Origin: Trebonia sp050013875
GTDB taxonomy: Bacteria > Actinomycetota > Actinomycetes > Streptosporangiales > Streptosporangiaceae
Length of the DNA stretch: 64,000 nucleotides
Reading direction: 5' to 3'
NCBI GenBank assembly: GCA_050013875.1
Contig: JBEKEK010000015.1
Coordinates: 1-64,000 of the forward strand
Position numbers and translations under genes: made by a program. Positions within the stretch are counted from its first letter, which is position 1. Every line of letters starts with the position of its first letter. The notes under the pieces are model-generated. The model was not told the origin of the DNA. It worked only from the letters and a program-made list of their open reading frames with translations, and made no database searches. Of the stretch, positions 58,870 to 64,000 are shown piece after piece.

Positions 58870-60180
58870 ATGGAGACGGCGATTGTGCTCTTCACCCGTG
58901 ACCTGCGGGTGCGCGACAACCCGGCGCTGGCGCTGGCGTGCGCCCGCGCCCGGCGGGTAGTGCCGCTGTTCGTCTTCGACCCGGCGCTGACCGTGCCACC
59001 GAACCGGGCGCGGTTCCTGGCTGAATCGGTCGAGGTGCTCAGGGACGAACTGCGCGAGCGCGGCGGGGACCTGGTGATCCGGCAGGGCGAGCCGGTCTCT
59101 GAGGTGATCCGGCTGGCCCGGCGGACCGAGGCGGAGGCGGTCTTCGTGGCCGCCGACGTCTCCCGGTACGCGGCCCGGCGCCAGCAGCGCCTGGCGCGGG
59201 AGTGCGGCCAGCACCGGCTGGCGCTCGAGATCACGCCGGGACACGCGGTCGTGCCGGCCGGCGATCTGCGGCCGTCCGGCGGCGACCATTACCGGATCTT
59301 CACCCCGTACTGGCACGCCTGGCGCGCCGCCGCCTGGCGCCAGCCCTGCCCGGCGCCGCAGGCCATCAGCGTCCACCGGGGGGTCGCCGCCGGGGTACTG
59401 CCCGCCCTGGCGGCGGCCGGCTCCCCGTCCCTGGCGCCGGGCGGCGAGCGGGCGGGCCGGAAACTGGTCAGGGCCTGGCTCGACGGCCCGCTTGGCGGAT
59501 ACGGTGAGGGCCGGGACGACCTGGCCGCCGATGAGACCTCCCGGCTGAGCGCATACCTCCGGTTCGGCTGCGTGTCGCCGCTTGAGCTCGTGACGGCCGC
59601 GCTGCCGCTCGCGGGCGGCGAGGAATTCGGCCGGCAGCTGGCCTGGCGTGATTTCTTCCACCAGGTGACCGCCGCGTTCCCTGACATCGCGCGGGCGGAC
59701 TACCGGGTCGGCCCGGGGCCTGCTCCCCGGACCTGGACCACCGACGAGAAGGCGCTGGACGCGTGGCGGGCGGGGCAGACCGGCGTCCCGGTCGTCGACG
59801 CGGGCATGCGGCAGCTCGCCGCCGAGGGGTTCATGCACAACCGGGCGCGGATGATCACCGCCTCGTTCCTCACCCGCACGCTGGGCATCGACTGGCGCCA
59901 CGGTTACCGGCACTTCGCCGGCCTGCTGGCCGACGGCGATGTGGCCTGCAACGCGGGCAACTGGCAGTGGGTGGCCGGAACCGGCAACAACCCGCGCCCC
60001 GGCCGGGTGCTCAACCCGCTCCGCCAGGCCACCAGATTCGACCACGACGGCGGCTACGTGCGCCGTTACGTGCCCGAACTGGCCAGCCTGGCCGCCCCTT
60101 TCATCCACACCCCGTGGCGGCTTCCGCCCGCGCACCGCAGGCAGCTCAGCTACCCTGACCCGCTCATAGACCTGCGTTGA
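58870..60180 (+). CDS. phrB: Deoxyribodipyrimidine photolyase
   Basis: A 436-residue light-driven DNA repair enzyme that splits cyclobutane pyrimidine dimers. The N-terminal antenna domain begins AIVLFTRDLRVRDNPAL. The FAD domain has LAWRDFFHQVTAAFP, VPVVDAGMRQLAAEGFMHNRARMITASFL, GDVACNAGNWQWVAGTG and LNPLRQATRFDHDG, matching class I CPD photolyases over the flavin and DNA contact regions. ATG follows GAGGGAG. It ends the light-controlled gene series, fitting a CarH/LitR regulon. Confidence 0.95.
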   Translation: METAIVLFTRDLRVRDNPALALACARARRVVPLFVFDPALTVPPNRARFLAESVEVLRDELRERGGDLVIRQGEPVSEVIRLARRTEAEAVFVAADVSRYAARRQQRLARECGQHRLALEITPGHAVVPAGDLRPSGGDHYRIFTPYWHAWRAAAWRQPCPAPQAISVHRGVAAGVLPALAAAGSPSLAPGGERAGRKLVRAWLDGPLGGYGEGRDDLAADETSRLSAYLRFGCVSPLELVTAALPLAGGEEFGRQLAWRDFFHQVTAAFPDIARADYRVGPGPAPRTWTTDEKALDAWRAGQTGVPVVDAGMRQLAAEGFMHNRARMITASFLTRTLGIDWRHGYRHFAGLLADGDVACNAGNWQWVAGTGNNPRPGRVLNPLRQATRFDHDGGYVRRYVPELASLAAPFIHTPWRLPPAHRRQLSYPDPLIDLR

Positions 60181-60270
60181 CGGCCCAGAGCGCGGCCCGC
60201 CCGGCCTTCCCACCTGCGGCGCGATGTGCTAGATCCCGTAGGACGCCCCACCAGAGAAAGGCTGACTACC

Positions 60271-61410
60271 ATGGCTGAGCTGAGCGGTTCGTGCGATGAG
60301 CGCTTCACCGCGGTGCGGGACGCGCTGCAGCGGAACATCGACTCCGGCGAGGAGGTCGGCGCGTCCCTCGTGCTCGACCTCGACGGCGAGATCGCGATCG
60401 ACCTGTGGGGTGGCTTCAGGGACGAGGCCGGGGCGGTCCCCTGGACGCGCGACACCATCACCAATGTCTGGTCCACCACCAAGACCGTCACCAGCCTGGC
60501 GGCGCTGATGCTGGCCGAGCGCGGCCAGCTCGACGTGGACGCCCCGGTCGCCGCGTACTGGCCGGAGTTCGCCGCCAACGGCAAGCAGGACGTGCTCGTC
60601 CGCCACCTGCTATCGCATTCCTCCGGGGTGTCGGGCCTTGACCAGCCAGCGGTCACCGCTGACCTGTACGACTGGGACAAGTCCACCGCCCGGTTCGCCG
60701 CCCAGGCGCCGTGGTGGGCGCCGGGCACCGCGTCCGGCTATCACGCGCTGAACTTCGGGCACCTGATCGGCGAGGTTCTCCGCCGGATCACCGGCTCGTC
60801 ACTGAAGCAGTTCGTCGCGGACGAGATCGCCGGGCCGCTCGCCGCCGACTTCCAGATCGGGGCGGCCGAGAGCGACTGGGGCCGGATCGCCGACGTGATC
60901 CCGCCACCGCCGCTGCCGTTCGACCTGGCGGCCCTCGGCCCTGACAACCTGGCGGTCAAGACCTTCACCGGGCCCGCGGTCGGCGCCGCCGAGGCCAATA
61001 CGCCCGGCTGGCGGCGGGCCGACATCGGTGCCGCGAACGGCCACGGCAACGCCCGCTCGGTCGCCCGTATCCTGTCGGTCATCTCCCGCGGCGGTGAGGT
61101 GGACGGGGTGCGGCTGCTCTCGCCGGAGACGATCGAGCTGATCTTCCGCGAGCAGACCAGCGGCACCGACCTGGTGCTCGGGGTCCCGCTGCGCTTCGGC
61201 ATCGGCTACGGCCTGCCGGTCCCGGCGACGCTTCCCTGGATCGCCGACGAGAAGATCTGCTTCTGGGGCGGCTGGGGCGGTTCGATGATCGTGATGGACG
61301 TCGGACGGAAGATGACCATCTCCTACATGATGAACAAGATGGCCCCCGGCATCATCGGGTCACCGCGCTCCGAGGAGTACGGGAAGGCGATCTACGCCGC
61401 ACTTGACTAG
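60271..61410 (+). CDS. Serine hydrolase, class C beta-lactamase/esterase family
   Basis: A 379-residue cytosolic protein (no signal peptide) with the penicillin-binding-like fold. The nucleophile motif is VWSTTKTV (S-x-x-K, about residue 66) and the second motif is SGYHALNFGH (Y-x-N, about 160). WGGWGGS near residue 335 replaces the KTG box. This pattern fits EstB-type esterases/carboxylesterases rather than a secreted beta-lactamase. Start ATG after AGAAAGG. Substrate unknown. Confidence 0.9.
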   Translation: MAELSGSCDERFTAVRDALQRNIDSGEEVGASLVLDLDGEIAIDLWGGFRDEAGAVPWTRDTITNVWSTTKTVTSLAALMLAERGQLDVDAPVAAYWPEFAANGKQDVLVRHLLSHSSGVSGLDQPAVTADLYDWDKSTARFAAQAPWWAPGTASGYHALNFGHLIGEVLRRITGSSLKQFVADEIAGPLAADFQIGAAESDWGRIADVIPPPPLPFDLAALGPDNLAVKTFTGPAVGAAEANTPGWRRADIGAANGHGNARSVARILSVISRGGEVDGVRLLSPETIELIFREQTSGTDLVLGVPLRFGIGYGLPVPATLPWIADEKICFWGGWGGSMIVMDVGRKMTISYMMNKMAPGIIGSPRSEEYGKAIYAALD

Positions 61411-61494
61411 GCCCGGTTGATCCGTGACCGATTAATCCGCGCGGGACGGCCAGTCCAATCACTTGAGACACCGAACCCCTGCTAGGAGGTTGGC

Positions 61495-62217
61495 ATGGCC
61501 TTCCCTGAGATCGTGACCCGCGAGGAGTGGCTCGAGGCGAGGAAGCAGTTCCTGGTCCGCGAGAAGCAGGCGACCCGCGAACGGGACGCGCTCAACGCCG
61601 AGCGGCGGCGGCTGCCGATGGTCGCGGTAGCGAAGGAGTACACCTTCGAGGGCCCGGCGGGCAGGGTGACCCTGGCCGGCCTGTTCGGTGACAGCCGGCA
61701 GCTGATCGTGCAGCACGTCATGTTCGGCCCGGACTGGGACGCCGCCTGCCCGGGCTGCACGTCCGGGATCGATGAGACCGCCGACGGCATCCTGGCGCAC
61801 CTGCGGACCAGGGACACCACCTTCGTCTTGGTCTCGCGCGCACCGCTGGACAAGCTGGAGAAGTACCGGGCCGTCCGGGGCTGGACCATCCCCTGGTACT
61901 CCTCCTACGGCAGCGATTTCAACTACGACTTCCAGGCCACCCTGGACCGGGACCGGCAGCAGCTGGTCTACAACTTCCGGGAAGAGCCCGACTTGGTGGC
62001 GGACGATCCTTCCACCGAGGTCCCCGGGTTCAGCTGCTTCCTGCGCGACGGCGACCAGATCTTCCACACCTACTCGACCTGGGCGCGGGGCACGGACTCC
62101 GTCGGCAGCACCTACTCGCTGCTTGACCTGACGGCGCTCGGGCGGCAGGAGGACTGGGAGGAGCCCAAGGGCCGGGCGCCGCGCCTGCACGGCCCCGACC
62201 CGACGTTCACCGACTGA
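61495..62217 (+). CDS. DUF899 thioredoxin-like protein
   Basis: A 240-residue protein of the DUF899 family. It has PEIVTREEWLEARKQFLVREKQATRERDAL, LIVQHVMFGPDWDAACPGCTSGIDE with the conserved CPGC, and YSSYGSDFNYDF, ending with FHTYSTWARG. The fold resembles peroxiredoxin/thioredoxin, with a likely redox role. It overlaps the next gene by one base (TGATG), so they are co-expressed. Confidence 0.92.
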   Translation: MAFPEIVTREEWLEARKQFLVREKQATRERDALNAERRRLPMVAVAKEYTFEGPAGRVTLAGLFGDSRQLIVQHVMFGPDWDAACPGCTSGIDETADGILAHLRTRDTTFVLVSRAPLDKLEKYRAVRGWTIPWYSSYGSDFNYDFQATLDRDRQQLVYNFREEPDLVADDPSTEVPGFSCFLRDGDQIFHTYSTWARGTDSVGSTYSLLDLTALGRQEDWEEPKGRAPRLHGPDPTFTD

Positions 62218-62975
62218 TGCGCGAAGACGAATTCGCCGAACTCGCCGCCGCTCACCAATCGGAGCTGCGCGCGCACTGCTACCGGATGCTCGGATCGGTG
62301 CACGACGCGGAGGACGCGCTGCAGGAGGCCCTGGTCCGCGCCTGGAAGGGCATCGACCGCTTTGCGGGACGGGGCTCGGTCCGCTCCTGGCTGTATTCCA
62401 TTGCCACCAACACCGCGCTCGACATCGCCAGGCAGCGGTCCCGGCGGGAGTTCGCGGTGGACCATGGGGACGCCCGCCGCGCTGGGCGCCGAGCTGGACG
62501 GGCCGCTCACCGAGCCGCCCTCGCTGCCGGCCGGCAGTCCGCCCTGCGCGCGCTGGGCGACCGCGGGACCAGGGATCTGGTCCGCCGGTACGCGGACGCG
62601 ATGGAGCCCGGCGACATCGAGACACTGGTCGGCATGCTCACCCAGGGCGTGACCTGGTCCATGCCACCGGTGCCGACCTGGTACCAGGGCCTGCCGTCGG
62701 TCCGGGATTTCCTGGTCAGGTACCCGCTCACCGATCGCTGGAAGCACCGGCCGGCCCGGGCCAACGGCCAGCTCGCCGTCGCCGGCTACGCGTACGACGA
62801 GGATGCCGGCCGGTTCATCCCCGGGGCAATCGACGTGCTCACCATCGACGGAGACAAGATCGCCGCGGTGACCGGCTTCCTGACCGCTGATCTGCTCGGC
62901 CGGGCGGATTCGGGCGGCTGGATCCCAGGTGCGGAACTCTTCGCCCGCTTCGGCCTCCCGGCCGGGCCGCCCTGA
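62217..62975 (+). pseudogene. ECF sigma factor remnant lacking region 4 (SnoaL-tailed type)
   Basis: The 252-codon frame starts as a normal sigma factor: FAELAAAHQSELRAHCYRMLGSVHDAEDALQEALVRAW and SIATNTALDIARQRSRREF (region 2). The linker then turns into Arg/Ala noise (GDARRAGRRAGRAAHRAALA); the expected linker residues (PAALGAELDGPLTEPP) are found in the +1 frame. The whole region 4 (~90 residues) is absent, and the frame rejoins at GTRDLVRRYADAMEPGDIETLVGML, the SnoaL-like tail, which is intact to the end. It cannot recognise a -35 element as written. Either a pseudogene or a stray product retaining the core-binding domain. Confidence 0.75.
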
Positions 62976-63006
62976 ACCAGCCCCGCCGCCGCTCCGGGCC
63001 CGGGGA

Positions 63007-63855
63007 TCAATTCCTGGTTGCCGCGTCGAGGTAGCTGATCATTCGGTTGAGCAGGCCGGTGGCCTGCTGCAGGTCAGTGGAGGCGGGCGGCGGCGGATCG
63101 GAGGACAGCCGGTCCATCAGGCGCAGGCCTGGGGAGAAAAGCTCGGCCAGCTGGGCGCAGATGATGGCGGCGTCTCGCACGGCGCGGGGGCTGAGGGTCC
63201 ACAAGACCTCGAAGCGCCGGTCGGCCTCGGCGGTGCCGTCCTGGCCGGGGAACTCCCAGGCGCTAAGGCAGGCGGGATAATCGCGGGCTTCGCAGACCAG
63301 CGTCCACTCCCGGCGCAGCGGTGCGCCGGCGGGCACCGGCACCTCAAGCAGGGCCGCATCGGACGCGGACGGCTCGGTGAAGTCGGCGAAAACGACGGCA
63401 ACCGAGGCGGTGCGCGCCAGTTCGTTCCAGCGTTCGCGCGAATGGCGGTAGTAGCGCTCGCGCTGGAAGCTGGCGAACAGCACCGCCTCCTCGGCGCGAG
63501 CGCAGTACTCATCCTCCATCGCCCGGGTCAGGGCGAGCAGCGTGCGCTTGCGGACGACCTGGGGCAGCAGGTCCGGCTGGCGGCGGCGCAGGCCGGCGAA
63601 GACGGAGGGTTCGGCTTCCACGCTGCGCGAAGTGGCACGGCCGATAGCGGCCTCGAGGCTCATCCCCGCCGCCCGCTGCCGCAGGACCTCCTGGACCAGC
63701 GCGACGTCGCCCGGGTCGTAGCGGCGGTGGCCGCCCTCAAGCCGCTGCGGGCGGGGAAAGCCATACCGGCCTTCCCAGCTGCGCAGCGTCGCGGCCGGCA
63801 CCGCCGTGCGCTCGGCCAGTTCACCGATAGCCAGCCCATTCTCCGCTTCACCCAT
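63007..63855 (-). CDS. MerR-family regulator with DICT sensory domain
   Basis: A 282-residue regulator. The MerR winged helix (LAIGELAERTAVPAATLRSWEGRYGFPRPQRLEGGHRRYDPGDV; about residues 7-50) is followed by a DICT domain (about 110-215), with RTLLALTRAMEDEYCARAEEAVLFASFQRERYYRHS at its start. DICT domains are linked to light response and are found in diguanylate cyclases and class-II-phytochrome-like contexts. ATG 63855 after GAGG is preferred to Met 63879. It diverges from the gene that begins at the window edge and probably regulates it; the AT-rich 124-base gap would hold the sites. Confidence 0.88.
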   Translation of the reverse strand: MGEAENGLAIGELAERTAVPAATLRSWEGRYGFPRPQRLEGGHRRYDPGDVALVQEVLRQRAAGMSLEAAIGRATSRSVEAEPSVFAGLRRRQPDLLPQVVRKRTLLALTRAMEDEYCARAEEAVLFASFQRERYYRHSRERWNELARTASVAVVFADFTEPSASDAALLEVPVPAGAPLRREWTLVCEARDYPACLSAWEFPGQDGTAEADRRFEVLWTLSPRAVRDAAIICAQLAELFSPGLRLMDRLSSDPPPPASTDLQQATGLLNRMISYLDAATRN

Positions 63856-63979
63856 GATGCTAACCTCTTCATAATGCATAAGTTTTCTTGCAACTCGTGT
63901 TTGATCTTACGCCCAGCGGACAGCAGGAGGTAGTCGGTACACGACAAGCAGCACATAAGAACCTCACGAGGGAGAAACC

Positions 63980-64000
63980 ATGATCGAGCAACTGCACGGC
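63980..64000 (+). CDS. Start of a gene running off the window
   Basis: An ATG nine bases after GAGGGAG opens MIEQLHG and continues past the edge. Only seven codons are visible, so no product can be named. It is divergent from the MerR-DICT gene. Confidence 0.6.

Noticed and set aside
60271..61410. Secreted beta-lactamase conferring resistance
   Set aside because: No signal peptide and no KTG box; the motif set fits an intracellular EstB-like esterase.

Overview
The window is high-GC, densely packed DNA from a soil-type actinobacterium. The signs are GTG/TTG starts, ATGA and GTGA stop-start overlaps, many TetR and ECF regulators, a mycofactocin-type SDR, a eukaryotic-like Ser/Thr kinase fused to a beta-propeller, and a complete phenylacetate (paa) operon. 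The gene repertoire fits Streptosporangiales/Trebonia-like lineages, but the species cannot be fixed from sequence alone. No rRNA, tRNA or CRISPR array was seen.

Layout. 1-2.0 kb: end of a peptide/solute ABC importer operon (permease, lipoprotein). 2.3-4.0 kb: a secreted cysteine-repeat protein. 4.06-9.8 kb: a scarred region. Two collinear fragments of one SAM-methyltransferase gene (DUF574 family) bracket a block holding an MFS exporter, a decayed second MFS copy, an ECF sigma factor with a SnoaL-like tail, an SDR and a YciI-like protein; related transposase-like repeats lie near both ends. 9.9-15.2 kb: a tiny metal-binding-type protein, a phosphosugar mutase-deoC operon, a glycosyltransferase, and a tautomerase/TetR pair with a palindromic operator. 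15.5-20.7 kb: a 1000-residue kinase-WD40 protein coupled to a coiled-coil membrane protein of unknown function.

20.8-34.7 kb is a catabolic block. On the minus strand: a P450, a three-subunit molybdenum hydroxylase and a mycofactocin-type SDR. Diverging from it: TetR, paaK, paaG, paaABCDE and paaR, with a PaaR-type palindrome before paaA. The block probably oxidises an unidentified substrate and funnels aromatic carbon through phenylacetyl-CoA, although the link between the two arms is inferred only from position.

34.7-50.8 kb is mixed: a DUF4157 (eCIS-core) metalloprotease-like protein with a helical hydrolase-like domain, a membrane protein, a saccharopine-dehydrogenase-like enzyme, an aldehyde dehydrogenase with its DUF779 partner and GAF regulator, a truncated MFS gene, a three-gene phospho-signalling operon (REC-PP2C, CHASE3 histidine kinase, response regulator), a DJ-1/PfpI gene divergent from a MocR regulator, and a BtuF-like protein.

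50.9-60.2 kb is the most coherent unit. A CarH/LitR-type B12 photoreceptor-repressor, apparently starting at a rare ATT codon, diverges from seven closely packed genes for lipid modification (SRPBCC-epimerase, FAD oxidoreductase, DUF1365, two CFA-type methyltransferases, DUF1295) and a DNA photolyase. This looks like a light-induced membrane-lipid and DNA-protection regulon. 60.3-64 kb: a serine hydrolase, DUF899, an ECF sigma remnant lacking region 4, a MerR-DICT regulator and the start of another gene.
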